Of a stretch of DNA of 64,000 bases, positions 37,045 through 45,481 are shown piece by piece. Numbering within the stretch: the stretch's first letter is position 1; every line of letters begins with the position of its first letter. The stretch is taken from positions 62,001 through 126,000 of the forward strand of contig NZ_JAJOMB010000004.1 of NCBI RefSeq assembly GCF_021129305.1, given 5' to 3'. This stretch comes from Kineosporia babensis. GTDB taxonomy: Bacteria; Actinomycetota; Actinomycetes; Actinomycetales; Kineosporiaceae. Position numbers and translations under genes: made by a program. The notes below the pieces were generated by a model, which saw only the letters and a program-made list of their open reading frames with translations, had not been told where the DNA came from and searched no databases.

Positions 37045-37953
37045 ATGAGCAAGCTCCTCGTCACCGGAGCCACCGGAAATCTGGGCCGCCACACCCTGCA
37101 ACTACTCCTCGAAACCGTCCCCGCCGAGCGACTGGCCGGGCTCTCCCGATCCCCCGAGCGAGCCGCCGACCTGGCCGCGCAGGGGGTGGACATCCGCCAG
37201 GGCGATTACTCCGACTTCGACTCCCTCGTCAAGGCCTTCGCAGGCGTGGACAAGCTCCTGCTCGTCTCGGCACAGGCTTTCACGGACCGAAACACCCAGC
37301 ACTACAAGGCCATTACGGCCGCCCGGCAGGCCGGCGTCAAGCACGTGATCTACACGTCGATCCAGCGCGACGACGAACTGGGCATCAACCAGGTCGGAGT
37401 CACCGAATCCGACGTCTTCACGGAGAAGACGCTGCGAGCCTCGGGCCTGACCTACACCATCCTCCACAACCCCATGTACCTGGACCAGATCGCCGGCTAC
37501 ATCGGAACCGACGCCTACGAAACCGGCGTGCGGGTTCCCCCGGGCGAGGGCACGATGGCGCCCGCGCTGCTACGCGACCTCGCCGCCGGCAACGTCGCCG
37601 TACTCACCCAGGACGGCCACGAGAACAAGAGCTACACCCTGAACGGGAGCGAGGCCGCGTCCTACCGGGACATCGCCACCACCCTGAGCACGATCCACGG
37701 CAAGCCGGTTCCGTACCTACCCGTGCCGGTAGCAGAATTCCACGAAAGCTACCTCCAGAAAGGCATTCCCGAGCACGTCGCCGAATTCCTGACGGCCTGG
37801 GTCGCCGGCGTCGGCCTCGGCTCGTTCAGCAAGAACACCGACGACCTGGAAAAGCTCATCGGCTACCGGCCCACCAGCTACCGCGAATTCCTCGAGCAGA
37901 ACTACCCCTCGATTGCACCTCGCACGACGAACGAATCGGTACCCAGCACCTGA
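37045..37953 (+). CDS. NmrA-like / QorB-type NAD(P)H:quinone reductase
   Basis: 302 residues, atypical SDR. Rossmann motif LLVTGATGNLGRHTLQLLL, VDKLLLVSAQ, HVIYTSIQRDD and YTILHNPMYLDQIAGYIG match the NmrA/QorB group (NAD(P)H-dependent quinone or azo reduction, or redox sensing). It probably shares the operon and TetR control of the upstream F420-like reductase. The 70-bp gap shows no terminator. Confidence 0.9.
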   Translation: MSKLLVTGATGNLGRHTLQLLLETVPAERLAGLSRSPERAADLAAQGVDIRQGDYSDFDSLVKAFAGVDKLLLVSAQAFTDRNTQHYKAITAARQAGVKHVIYTSIQRDDELGINQVGVTESDVFTEKTLRASGLTYTILHNPMYLDQIAGYIGTDAYETGVRVPPGEGTMAPALLRDLAAGNVAVLTQDGHENKSYTLNGSEAASYRDIATTLSTIHGKPVPYLPVPVAEFHESYLQKGIPEHVAEFLTAWVAGVGLGSFSKNTDDLEKLIGYRPTSYREFLEQNYPSIAPRTTNESVPST

Positions 37954-38080
37954 CCGAACTGGACCACTACCAATGGGGGACGTTTGTGGGCACCGATCGC
38001 ACCAACGTCCTTCATCGGTGGGTAGCGGTCCCGCCAGCAGACCGGGGGACCTGTCCTGCCCGGTGGTGAGATCCTCGAGC

Positions 38081-38557
38081 ATGAGCATCGATGGATCGTC
38101 CTCAACCGCTCCGGCCAGCGACCTGGAGCAGATTGACGCCCACGTGCGAACCTTCTTCGCGGCCTTCACCTCCGGCCCGGACCTGGACGCCCGGATGGAC
38201 GACCTGCGCTCGCTCTTCCTGCCGGCCGCGGTCATCGTCCGAACCTGCGGCGGTGAACCAACGGTGTACGGCGTCGAGGATTTCATCGCTCCCCGTAAAG
38301 CCTTGCTGTCCAACGGAAAACTGGCGAACTTTCGCGAGTGGCAGACGGCCGGGCAAACCGAGGTCTTCGGGGACATCGCCCAGCACTGGTGCAGCTACGC
38401 CAAGGCCGGTATCCACGAGGGTGTTTCCTTCACCGGGCGCGGGAAGAAGAGCATCCAGTTCGTGCGGACCCTGAGCGGATGGCGGATCAGCGCAGCGGCC
38501 TGGGACGACGAGAGAGACGGCCTCAGCATGGATGACGCGATCGCTCCCGGAAGGTGA
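38081..38557 (+). CDS. NTF2-like (SnoaL-fold) protein
   Basis: 158 residues starting MSIDGSSS. IDAHVRTFFAAFTSGPDLDARMDDLRSLFLPAAVIV and the later strand-rich half (GQTEVFGDIAQHWCSYAKAG...FVRTLSGWRISAAAWDDE) fit the NTF2-like superfamily. Substrate or ligand unknown. The plus frame is open from 37913 but the residues before 38081 look like shadow sequence. It is convergent with the HxlR gene. Confidence 0.78.
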   Translation: MSIDGSSSTAPASDLEQIDAHVRTFFAAFTSGPDLDARMDDLRSLFLPAAVIVRTCGGEPTVYGVEDFIAPRKALLSNGKLANFREWQTAGQTEVFGDIAQHWCSYAKAGIHEGVSFTGRGKKSIQFVRTLSGWRISAAAWDDERDGLSMDDAIAPGR

Positions 38558-38569
38558 GGAACGGCTACC

Positions 38570-38932
38570 TCAGCCGGCCTCGGACTCCTCATGGAGGCTG
38601 GAGACCTCTTCACCATGATCGCGGGCCCAGGCCGTGAGGGCCGAGATCGGCTCCACCAGAGTCTGACCCAGCTCGGTAAGGCTGTACTCCACCCGCGGCG
38701 GGGCCTCGGCGTACACCTGCCGGTCGACCAGTCCGTGCTCCTGCAGCCGGCGCAACGTCTGGGTCAGGACCTTGCGCGACACTCCGCCGATCAGCTCCAC
38801 CAGATCACCGTGGCGGACCGGGCCCTGGCTCAACGCGAACACCGTGACCATGGCCCACTTGCTGGAGATGATCTCCATCGCCAGCCGGGCCGGGCAGTCG
38901 GCAAGAAAGACCGTGCCGGGGCGCAGGCTCAT
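38570..38932 (-). CDS. HxlR-family regulator
   Basis: 120 residues, single winged-helix domain: EIISSKWAMVTVFALSQGPVRHGDLVELIGGVSRKVLTQTLRRLQEHGLVDRQVYAEAPPRVEYSLTELGQTL is nearly the complete HxlR consensus. It has the N-terminal Cys (ADCPARL) seen in redox- or aldehyde-sensing members. A TACCTT lies 7 nt upstream of the ATG inside the palindrome, suggesting leaderless, autoregulated transcription. It is divergent from the DoxX-type gene it probably controls. Confidence 0.92.
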   Translation of the reverse strand: MSLRPGTVFLADCPARLAMEIISSKWAMVTVFALSQGPVRHGDLVELIGGVSRKVLTQTLRRLQEHGLVDRQVYAEAPPRVEYSLTELGQTLVEPISALTAWARDHGEEVSSLHEESEAG

Positions 38933-38940
38933 GAGCCGAA

Positions 38941-38958
38941 AGGTACCAGGAGGTACCT
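38941..38958. promoter_or_regulatory. HxlR operator, AGGTACC-N4-GGTACCT
   Basis: Perfect 7-bp inverted repeat AGGTACCAGGAGGTACCT in the 112-bp gap between the divergent hxlR- and doxX-type genes. It overlaps the inferred -10 of the regulator. Confidence 0.8.
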
Positions 38959-39044
38959 AACGGCCTTCTAGCGTCGTGGACATGCCTTGAGCACGATTTC
39001 CCGTGTTCGCGCTACTCCACCCCGTCAAGAACTGAGGATTGCGA

Positions 39045-39395
39045 ATGTTCGCCGCATACACGTCCGTTGCTGTTGTTCTGGCCCTGATGAGCGCCGGGAC
39101 GGCCAACGCCAAGATTCGGGGGATGGAGCCCGCCGTCTCAGGGCTCCTGGCCGCCGGAGTTCCCCGCTCGTGGTTCGTCCCGCTGGCTCTGCTGAACCTG
39201 GCCGGTGCCACTGGCCTGCTGCTCGGGATCGCCTGGCGTCCACTGGGCATCGCCAGCGCGCTCGGCCTCACCCTGTACTTCCTGGGCGCCCTCGGTTTTC
39301 ACCTGCGCGCCTGGTCGTTCAAGGGCATGCCGATGGCCGCGGTCTTCACCGTGCTGTCGGCCGCAACACTGGTTCTCGCTGTCACAGCCCTGTGA
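39045..39395 (+). CDS. DoxX-family small membrane protein
   Basis: 116 residues with four membrane helices: FAAYTSVAVVLALMSAGTANAKI, WFVPLALLNLAGATGLLLGIAW, GIASALGLTLYFLGALGFHL and MAAVFTVLSAATLVLAVTAL. DoxX-like proteins accompany redox stress and thiol systems. ATG 39045 has GAGG 7 nt upstream. The stop abuts the stop of the convergent flippase gene (39396), with no room for a separate terminator. Confidence 0.87.
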   Translation: MFAAYTSVAVVLALMSAGTANAKIRGMEPAVSGLLAAGVPRSWFVPLALLNLAGATGLLLGIAWRPLGIASALGLTLYFLGALGFHLRAWSFKGMPMAAVFTVLSAATLVLAVTAL

Positions 39396-40739
39396 TCACA
39401 CCGGTTCGGGTTCCCGGGCCCGTTCCTGGTTCTCCTCGACGATCCACGGCCGGGGCGCACGGTCGGCCCGTACGAAGATCGCCCAGCACGCCACCAGGCC
39501 GACCATCTGCGCGATGGCCATGCCCCAGGCCGCACCCGGGGCGCTGCCCAGCCAGCCGCCGAGCGCACCCAGGCCGAGCATCAGCGGCGCCTGCACGAAG
39601 GTGACCTGGAGCATCCGGTTCACCTGACGCAGGGCCTTCAGCCCCAGACTGGCCCCGAGCACGAAGCCGACGCTGATCACGATGACGCCCATCGGCAGCA
39701 TCACCGCGCGGGCGTTGGCCCAGCTCGGGCCGAGCAGCTCGGCGCCGATCGAGGCAGGCAGGACCAGCAGGACCAGCACGCACAGCCCGGCCAGGCCCCC
39801 GATCGCGCCGCTGAGCAGCAACGACAACCGGATCAGGGAGCCGCCGCCGATCGCGGCCCGGGTCAGCAGCGGCAGCCCGGCCGCGGAGATCCCGGAGAAC
39901 ACCAGGTTCAGCGGGCCCAGCAGGGTCTGGGCGGCCCGGATCGCGCCGATCGCCACGGTGCCGACGATGCCGGTGATGAAGTACATGACCAGGGTGGTGG
40001 CGCCCTGGTTGAAGGAGAAGTCGGCGGCCATCTTGACGTTGATGTCGCGGGTCTCGCGGAACCAGGCCAGGGCGCCGAACGGGTTCGGCACGACCTTGGC
40101 CTGGACGATCCCGAACAGGGCGGCGGCCAGGGCACCGGCGCCCCAGGCCAGGGTGATCAGGAGGACCGAGGGCTCGGGCCGGCTGAGCAGGACGGCCAGC
40201 AGTGAGAACTGGATCACTGCGCGCACCGCGTCGTTGCCGGCGGCGGTGCGCGGGCGGCCCTCGGCGAAGAAGACGCCGCGCCAGGTCTCCTGCAGCATCA
40301 GGCCCGGCATGGCGATGGCCAGACCGGCCAGGCCCACGGCGGCGTGCCCGTTCCCGGAGACGGCGAAGACGACAGCGGCCGCGAGCGCGCAGAGGATGCC
40401 ACTGAGCACGCCGAAGCTGAGTGCCGAACCGGTGGCCCGCCGGGCCGCCCGGTGCCGGACCGGCCGGGCCACGTCGGTGAACCGGATCACGTACGGGTCG
40501 CCGATCGCGGCCCGGCCCAGGCCGATCAGGAAGGTGAAGGTGACCAGCATGACGCTGAACGAGGCGAAGTCGCCCACCGAGAGCTCACGGGCGACCACGA
40601 TCGAGAAGCCGAAGTTCGACAGGCTGGCCAGGGCCTGGTCGGTGAAGGTCCACAGCGTCCGGCTGCGGTTCGACGCCGGTCGGTGCTCCGGTGCATCCGT
40701 TCCGGTGGCGGCGCGCACATGCCGTCCCGCTAGATCCAC
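39396..40739 (-). CDS. Multi-pass membrane protein resembling polysaccharide flippases
   Basis: 447 residues with about 12 hydrophobic helices, starting LWTFTDQALASLSNFGFSIVVARELSVGDFASFSVMLV, the opening seen in Wzx/O-antigen-flippase and MATE-like (MOP superfamily) proteins. A possible role is moving lipid-linked glycans across the membrane. No glycosyltransferase genes lie nearby, so the substrate is open. The GTG start at 40739 has no clear ribosome site; a later start near TLWTFTDQAL is possible. Confidence 0.75.
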   Translation of the reverse strand: MDLAGRHVRAATGTDAPEHRPASNRSRTLWTFTDQALASLSNFGFSIVVARELSVGDFASFSVMLVTFTFLIGLGRAAIGDPYVIRFTDVARPVRHRAARRATGSALSFGVLSGILCALAAAVVFAVSGNGHAAVGLAGLAIAMPGLMLQETWRGVFFAEGRPRTAAGNDAVRAVIQFSLLAVLLSRPEPSVLLITLAWGAGALAAALFGIVQAKVVPNPFGALAWFRETRDINVKMAADFSFNQGATTLVMYFITGIVGTVAIGAIRAAQTLLGPLNLVFSGISAAGLPLLTRAAIGGGSLIRLSLLLSGAIGGLAGLCVLVLLVLPASIGAELLGPSWANARAVMLPMGVIVISVGFVLGASLGLKALRQVNRMLQVTFVQAPLMLGLGALGGWLGSAPGAAWGMAIAQMVGLVACWAIFVRADRAPRPWIVEENQERAREPEPV

Positions 40740-41083
40740 GGTTCACCGACGAAGGTCGGGCGACGAGCAGGCAAGGAGCGCACCTTCCGGATGGCGGGCG
40801 GCGGGCCGGGACGGCACCACCGGACGATCGGCCGGGCGCCGCGGCGCGCTCCGATCAGCACGCTCGTCCTTGAGGTGCGTCTGCGGGCACCGGGCCCGCA
40901 CCGCCAGCATCGCGCCAAGTCCGCAGAAAGAGCAGCCCTGCGGCGATCGGGCCTCTCAGCCATCGCTCAGGCGCGGGCGCTCAGCCCAAGAACCTTCCGC
41001 TGTCCGACGCTGCCGCCCTGCCGTTGGTGGGGACTGACCGCCTGAAACTCAAGAAAGACCCCCACCACAATCCGGGCTGCTGG
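40740..41083. other. Gap without recognised gene
   Basis: 344 bp between two minus-strand genes. Only short GC-rich open frames without family resemblance are present. It must hold the promoter of the flippase-like gene and the 3' end of the penicillin-binding-protein transcript. I see no clear terminator hairpin. Confidence 0.5.
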
Positions 41084-42550
41084 TCAGCGCTTGAGGACGG
41101 CTCTGGTCACGGCATCGGCGATCGGGGCCGCCACCGTGCCGCCGTAGCCCTCGTTACCGGCCAGGCCACCGTTCTCCACCACCACGGCGACCGCCACCTG
41201 GGGATCGTCCACCGGGGCGAACGAGGTGAACCAGGTGTGCGGCGCAGTGTCGTCGGTGGTACCGGTCTGGGCGGTACCGGTCTTGCCGGCCACCTCGACC
41301 CCGGGGATCCGGGCCGCCGAACCGGTGCCCTGCGGGCTCTGCACGGCCGCTTTCATCATGTCAGCGAGCTGATCGGCCACGTCCGGGCTGACCGCCGTGG
41401 ACAGCTCCTCCGGACCGGGCTCGGAAACCGTCTTCCCGTTGGCGCTGACCACCCGCCGAATCAGGTTGGGGCGCATCAGAACACCGTCGTTGGCGACCGC
41501 TGCGGCCAGCATCGCCACCTGCAGCGGGGTGGTCCGCACGTTCAGCTGACCGAGCCCGGACAGAGCCAGCTGGGACTGGTCGAGGTCACCGTCGGCGAAG
41601 ACGCTGGGGGTCACGGTCTGCGGGACGCTCAGCTCGAGTCCGAAGCCGAACTTCTCCGCCTGATCGCGCATCTTGTCGTTGCCCAGCTCCATGGCCAGCT
41701 GCGCGAACGTGGTGTTGCAGGAGGCTGCGAAGGCCTGCAGCAGGGTCGGCCGCCCGCCGAAGCAACCGTGCCCGCCGCTGTTACGGACCCGATGGTTGGT
41801 ACCGGGCAGGCGCAGGCTCTTCGAGCCGTTGACGTTCTCGCGGGAGCGGGCCTGCCAGCCGTCGGCCAGGGCCGCCGCCGCGGTGACGATCTTGAACGTG
41901 GAGCCGGGCGGGTAGGTCTGGCGCAAGGCCCGGTTCAGCAGCGGTTGCAGCTGATCGGCGTTGAGTTTCTGGTAGGCCTCGTACGCCGCCCCGGTGTCGT
42001 GCACGGCCAGCCGGTTCGGGTTGTAGGACGGCCGGCTCACCATGGCCAGGATGGCGCCGGTTCGCGGATCCAGGGCGATGACGGCGCCGCGCTGGTCCTC
42101 GAGCTCGTCCCAGGCCGCCTTCTGGGCCTCGGGGTTGATCGTGGTCTCGATCGTGGCGCCCTTGGCCTGCTCTCCGGTCAGCAGGCTGCCCAGGCTGGGC
42201 AGGAACAGCGAGTCGTGGGTGCCCGACAGGTACTCGCTCTGCAGGCCCTCCAGACCGAACGGCTGCAGGTTGACCCCGAAGTAGCCGGTGACCGGTGCGT
42301 ACATCGGACCCAAGGGGTAGCTGCGCAGGAACGGGTAGGTGCCCTCGGCCGGTTCTGACCGGGCCACGACCGTGGACCCGGCCAGGATCTGGCCGCGTTC
42401 GCGACTGCGTTCCTTGACCTGGGTCCGCAGATTCCTCGGGTGGTCCTCCAGGTCGGCGCGGGCGATCACCTGGATGTAGGTGACAGCGACGAACAGCGCA
42501 CTGAAGAGCAGGGTGATGACCGCCGCGAGATGGCGGATCGGACCGTTCAT
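41084..42550 (-). CDS. pbpA: Class B penicillin-binding protein (PbpA/PBP2-like transpeptidase)
   Basis: 488 residues. One N-terminal membrane anchor (LAAVITLLFSALFVAVTYIQVIA, 8-30), a dimerisation domain, then the transpeptidase with all three motifs: Ser217 in STFK, Ser277-Cys-Asn279 and KTG at 423-425. Length and order match actinobacterial PbpA, a cross-linking enzyme for elongation or division, usually beside rodA and the pknAB genes. Here it stands alone, so it may be a second copy. ATG 42550 begins the conserved MNGPIRHLA; a start at 42607 adds 19 residues. Confidence 0.92.
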   Translation of the reverse strand: MNGPIRHLAAVITLLFSALFVAVTYIQVIARADLEDHPRNLRTQVKERSRERGQILAGSTVVARSEPAEGTYPFLRSYPLGPMYAPVTGYFGVNLQPFGLEGLQSEYLSGTHDSLFLPSLGSLLTGEQAKGATIETTINPEAQKAAWDELEDQRGAVIALDPRTGAILAMVSRPSYNPNRLAVHDTGAAYEAYQKLNADQLQPLLNRALRQTYPPGSTFKIVTAAAALADGWQARSRENVNGSKSLRLPGTNHRVRNSGGHGCFGGRPTLLQAFAASCNTTFAQLAMELGNDKMRDQAEKFGFGLELSVPQTVTPSVFADGDLDQSQLALSGLGQLNVRTTPLQVAMLAAAVANDGVLMRPNLIRRVVSANGKTVSEPGPEELSTAVSPDVADQLADMMKAAVQSPQGTGSAARIPGVEVAGKTGTAQTGTTDDTAPHTWFTSFAPVDDPQVAVAVVVENGGLAGNEGYGGTVAAPIADAVTRAVLKR

Positions 42551-42737
42551 GGATGAGTACCGTTCGTGGGCGCCGGGCAACAGGCGGTGACACGAAAGTG
42601 AAGACACAGCAGCACATCACCAGCGACGGGCACTTTACACCGAATCGCACCACCACCGTCCTGCGCCGGCCCGGCCCCCTTCCCTCATTTGATGGCAGGC
42701 AACGGCTTTGGGCTCGCCCTGACCCATGGTTCTGCCC

Positions 42738-43745
42738 ATGAGAATTCACCGCCCTTTCACCCGGGCCACCGTCCTGGCCGGCGCCGCACTCGGACTGAGC
42801 GCGCTCGTGGCCTCACCTGCACCCGCCCTGGCCAGCAGCGCCGCTCACGCTTCCGGCGCCGCCCTGGCCCAGGACGCCCTCAGCGCCAAGCGTCTGACCA
42901 ATCCGGCGACCGCCATCGTGGACCGCGACGGTGACGGCAAGAGCGATCTGACGACCTACCGCCCGTCCACCCGCACCTGGCACACCCGCACCAATATCGG
43001 GAACCAGGCGAAGGCCCTTCCAGCAGTCGTCATCGGCCAGAAGGACCACGTCCCGGTCCCCGGCGACTACGACGGCGACAAGAAGACCGACGTGGGGATG
43101 TGGAACCCCAACGACGGTACGTGGACGTACATCACCAGTTCCGACGGCCGGACCAAGAGCATCGACTGGGGCACCACCGGCGACCAGGTCGCACCCGGCG
43201 ACTACGACGGCGACGGCCGTACCGACTTCGCCGTCTTCCGGCCCTCCGACGGCACCTGGTACATCATCGCCAGCAAGACCAACTCCCAGCTCACCAAGCG
43301 CTGGGGAACCAAGGGCGACCAGGTCGCCCCCGGCGACTACGACGGCGACGGCCGCACCGACCACGCCCTCTTCCGCCCCTCCGACGGCGTCTGGTACGTC
43401 CTGAACAGCTCCACCGGCAAGAACACCAACCGGCAGTGGGGCACCAAGGGCGACCAGGTCGCCCCGGGCGACTACGACGGTGACGGCCGCACCGACCTCG
43501 CGCTCTGGCGTCCCTCCGACGGCGTCTGGTACGTCATCAACAGTTCCACCAACACCGCCCAGAACCGCTACTGGGGCACCAAGGGCGACCAGGTCGTCCA
43601 AGGCGACTACGACGGCGACGGCCGCACCGACCACACCCTCTTCCGCCCGTCCAACAACACCTGGCTGGTCTTCTACAGCTCCACCGAGACCTACAGCCAG
43701 AACCCGCCCGTGTGGGGAACCACCGGAGACGTCCCGATCCACTGA
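42738..43745 (+). CDS. Secreted FG-GAP/VCBS-like repeat protein
   Basis: 335 residues with a signal peptide (to about 35, ...SPAPALASSA) and then five to six tandem repeats of about 44 residues. Each carries a calcium-loop motif GDYDGDGRTD followed by LFRPSDGxWY and WGTK, as in FG-GAP/VCBS beta-propeller blades. The third to fifth repeats are nearly identical at protein level (GDQVAPGDYDGDGRTD three times), pointing to recent internal duplication. Probably an extracellular binding protein; no catalytic domain is attached. ATG 42738 (MRIHRPFTR) is preferred to 42726. Confidence 0.9.
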   Translation: MRIHRPFTRATVLAGAALGLSALVASPAPALASSAAHASGAALAQDALSAKRLTNPATAIVDRDGDGKSDLTTYRPSTRTWHTRTNIGNQAKALPAVVIGQKDHVPVPGDYDGDKKTDVGMWNPNDGTWTYITSSDGRTKSIDWGTTGDQVAPGDYDGDGRTDFAVFRPSDGTWYIIASKTNSQLTKRWGTKGDQVAPGDYDGDGRTDHALFRPSDGVWYVLNSSTGKNTNRQWGTKGDQVAPGDYDGDGRTDLALWRPSDGVWYVINSSTNTAQNRYWGTKGDQVVQGDYDGDGRTDHTLFRPSNNTWLVFYSSTETYSQNPPVWGTTGDVPIH

Positions 43746-43754
43746 CGAGCTGGC

Positions 43755-43790
43755 TCCCGGTGCCACGACCTTGCCGTTGTGGCACCGGGA
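43755..43790. terminator. Terminator after the FG-GAP protein gene
   Basis: Perfect 12-bp stem TCCCGGTGCCAC (43755-43766) / GTGGCACCGGGA (43779-43790), 12-nt loop. It lies between convergent genes and can serve both. Confidence 0.85.
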
Positions 43791-43857
43791 CCACCGAGCC
43801 CGCACCTCATCGAGGCGATGCCCTGAAATCGACCGCCTCGGAGTCACCTACGATTTC

Positions 43858-44475
43858 TCAGCGGGGCGGCCAGGTCCGCAGCGCCGCGTCGGCCATGACC
43901 TGAAGGTCCTCACGGGCGACGCCACCGGCGGCCTGGACGGCGATACCGCCGACCAGTGTGGCGAGATAGCGGGCCAGCACGGCCGGGTCTGCGCCCTCGG
44001 GTAGATCACCTTCGTCGGCCGCCCGCTGAAAGCGCTCGTTCAGGCGTTCGTAGAAATCGGTGCGCCACTCGACCAGGAGCTCGCGGATGCTGGTGGCACC
44101 GGCCCCGGTGACCAGGGCGCTGTGGACGCCGAGGCAGCCGTGCGGCTGCTCGGGCTGGGTAGTGCTGCGCACCACGCCGTTCAGGACGACGCTGGCCACC
44201 CCGAAGGCGGTGGGTTCCAGCAGGCCGCGTTCCAGGTAGGAGTCGGGCTTCTCGCTGTAGCGCTGCAGGGCCTTGCGGAACAGCTCCTCCTTGTTGCCGA
44301 AGGCCGCGTACATGCTCGTGGTGGAGATACCCATGGCCTTGGTCAGGCCGGCCAGGCTGGCGCCCTCGTAGCCGTGCTCCCAGAAGAAGAGCATGGCCTT
44401 CTCCAGCGCGGCCTCGGCGTCGAACTCCCGGGGCCGGCCGATCGGCGCCCGCTGCTTGTCCGTCCTGGTCACCAT
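43858..44475 (-). CDS. TetR-family repressor
   Basis: 205 residues. GRPREFDAEAALEKAMLFFWEHGYEGASLAGLTKAMGISTTSMYAAFGNKEELFRKALQRY is the classic helix-turn-helix of the TetR group that controls neighbouring SDR genes. The C-terminal half has HGCLGVHSALVTGAG. The ATG at 44475 (MVTRTDKQ) is preceded by TAAGGT at 7 nt, suggesting a leaderless mRNA; frames from 44595 would run through the operators. Divergent from the SDR gene. Confidence 0.92.
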   Translation of the reverse strand: MVTRTDKQRAPIGRPREFDAEAALEKAMLFFWEHGYEGASLAGLTKAMGISTTSMYAAFGNKEELFRKALQRYSEKPDSYLERGLLEPTAFGVASVVLNGVVRSTTQPEQPHGCLGVHSALVTGAGATSIRELLVEWRTDFYERLNERFQRAADEGDLPEGADPAVLARYLATLVGGIAVQAAGGVAREDLQVMADAALRTWPPR

Positions 44476-44495
44476 GCCGACCACCTTAGCGTTCT

Positions 44496-44574
44496 GAAGC
44501 GATCGATGCCGAACATTCTGCATCGATCGATCCGGAAGTGTTAGGGTCCTAATTCCGCATCGATCGATGCGGAA
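44496..44574. promoter_or_regulatory. TetR operators with GCATCGATCGATGC core
   Basis: A perfect 22-bp palindrome at 44553-44574 (TTCCGCATCGA and its complement). Two further, less perfect copies of CGATCGAT flanked by GC/CCGGA sequences lie at about 44496-44513 and 44519-44536. They fill the gap between the divergent tetR- and SDR genes. Confidence 0.85.
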
Positions 44575-44645
44575 GTCGGCAGCGGCGGGCGACACCGTCG
44601 TCCATTGGTTCTGCAGTGATCGCTACACAACAGGGAGAAGGCGTC

Positions 44646-45395
44646 ATGGGACAGCTCGAGGGCAAGACCGCTCTGGTCACCGGCGGCAGCACGGGGATCG
44701 GCCTGGCCGCCGCCGAGCGGATGGCCGCCGAGGGTGCTCACGTGTTCATCACCGGCCGCCGCAAGGCCGAGCTCGACGCCGCGGTCGAGACCATCGGCGC
44801 CGAGGCGGCGACCCCGGTCGTCGGAGACATCGCGAAACTGGATGATCTGGAACGGCTTTACCAGGCGATCGGCAGCCGGGGCCAGGGCCTGGACGTGCTC
44901 TTCGCCAATGCCTCGATCGGTGAGTTCGTGACCCTGGAGGACACCACCGAGGAGCAGTACGACCGGCACTTCGACATCAACGTGCGCGGCACCTTCTTCA
45001 CCGTGCAGAAGGCCCTTCCGGTCCTGAACGACGGCGCCTCGATCGTGCTGAACAGCTCGGTCAACGCCGACCAGGGCGCACCCGCGTTCGGGCTCTACGC
45101 CGCGACCAAGGCCGCCCAGCGCTCGTTCACCCGCACCTGGGCCAACGAGCTCAAGGGGCGCGGCATCCGGGTCAACGCCATCATGCCCGGCCCGACCGAG
45201 ACGCCGGGACTGAACGGCCTGGTCCCCGCCGACCAGAACACCGGTTTCAAGCAGGGCATGGCTTCTTCGGTTCCGTTGGGGCGGCTGGCCCGGCCCGAGG
45301 AGATCGCCGCGACTGTGCTGTTCCTGGCCTCTGAGCAGAGCAGCTTCATGACGGGTTCGGCACTGTACGTGGACGGTGGCTCGACCCAGGTCTGA
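44646..45395 (+). CDS. Short-chain dehydrogenase/reductase
   Basis: 249 residues, classical SDR: TGGSTGIG cofactor loop, FANASIGEF (NNAG-equivalent), catalytic Ser in LNSSVNA, YAATK and the end GSALYVDGGSTQV. Fits NAD(P)-dependent reductases of unknown substrate controlled by TetR proteins. ATG 44646 has GGGAGAAGG just upstream; an earlier GTG at 44616 is in frame but unsupported. Followed by a strong terminator. Confidence 0.93.
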   Translation: MGQLEGKTALVTGGSTGIGLAAAERMAAEGAHVFITGRRKAELDAAVETIGAEAATPVVGDIAKLDDLERLYQAIGSRGQGLDVLFANASIGEFVTLEDTTEEQYDRHFDINVRGTFFTVQKALPVLNDGASIVLNSSVNADQGAPAFGLYAATKAAQRSFTRTWANELKGRGIRVNAIMPGPTETPGLNGLVPADQNTGFKQGMASSVPLGRLARPEEIAATVLFLASEQSSFMTGSALYVDGGSTQV

Positions 45396-45447
45396 AGTCA
45401 GCGGCCCGGATGCTCTGCCTCGGCCAGAAAGGGGCTCCGCGATCGAT

Positions 45448-45474
45448 GGTGCCGGGCCCTGAGGGCCCGGCACC
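45448..45474. terminator. Terminator between SDR and MFS genes
   Basis: Perfect 12-bp stem GGTGCCGGGCCC (45448-45459) / GGGCCCGGCACC (45463-45474) with a 3-nt loop, between convergent genes. Confidence 0.88.
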
Positions 45475-45481
45475 GATCGCA

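Noticed and set aside
39682-41037. 451-codon plus-strand frame opposite the flippase-like gene
   Set aside because: Arg/Pro/Ser-rich shadow without domain; the minus strand has regular membrane helices.
43180-43640. Direct repeats that might suggest a CRISPR array
   Set aside because: The repeats are in frame, about 132 bp long and encode the GDYDGDGRTD propeller blades; there are no short spacers.
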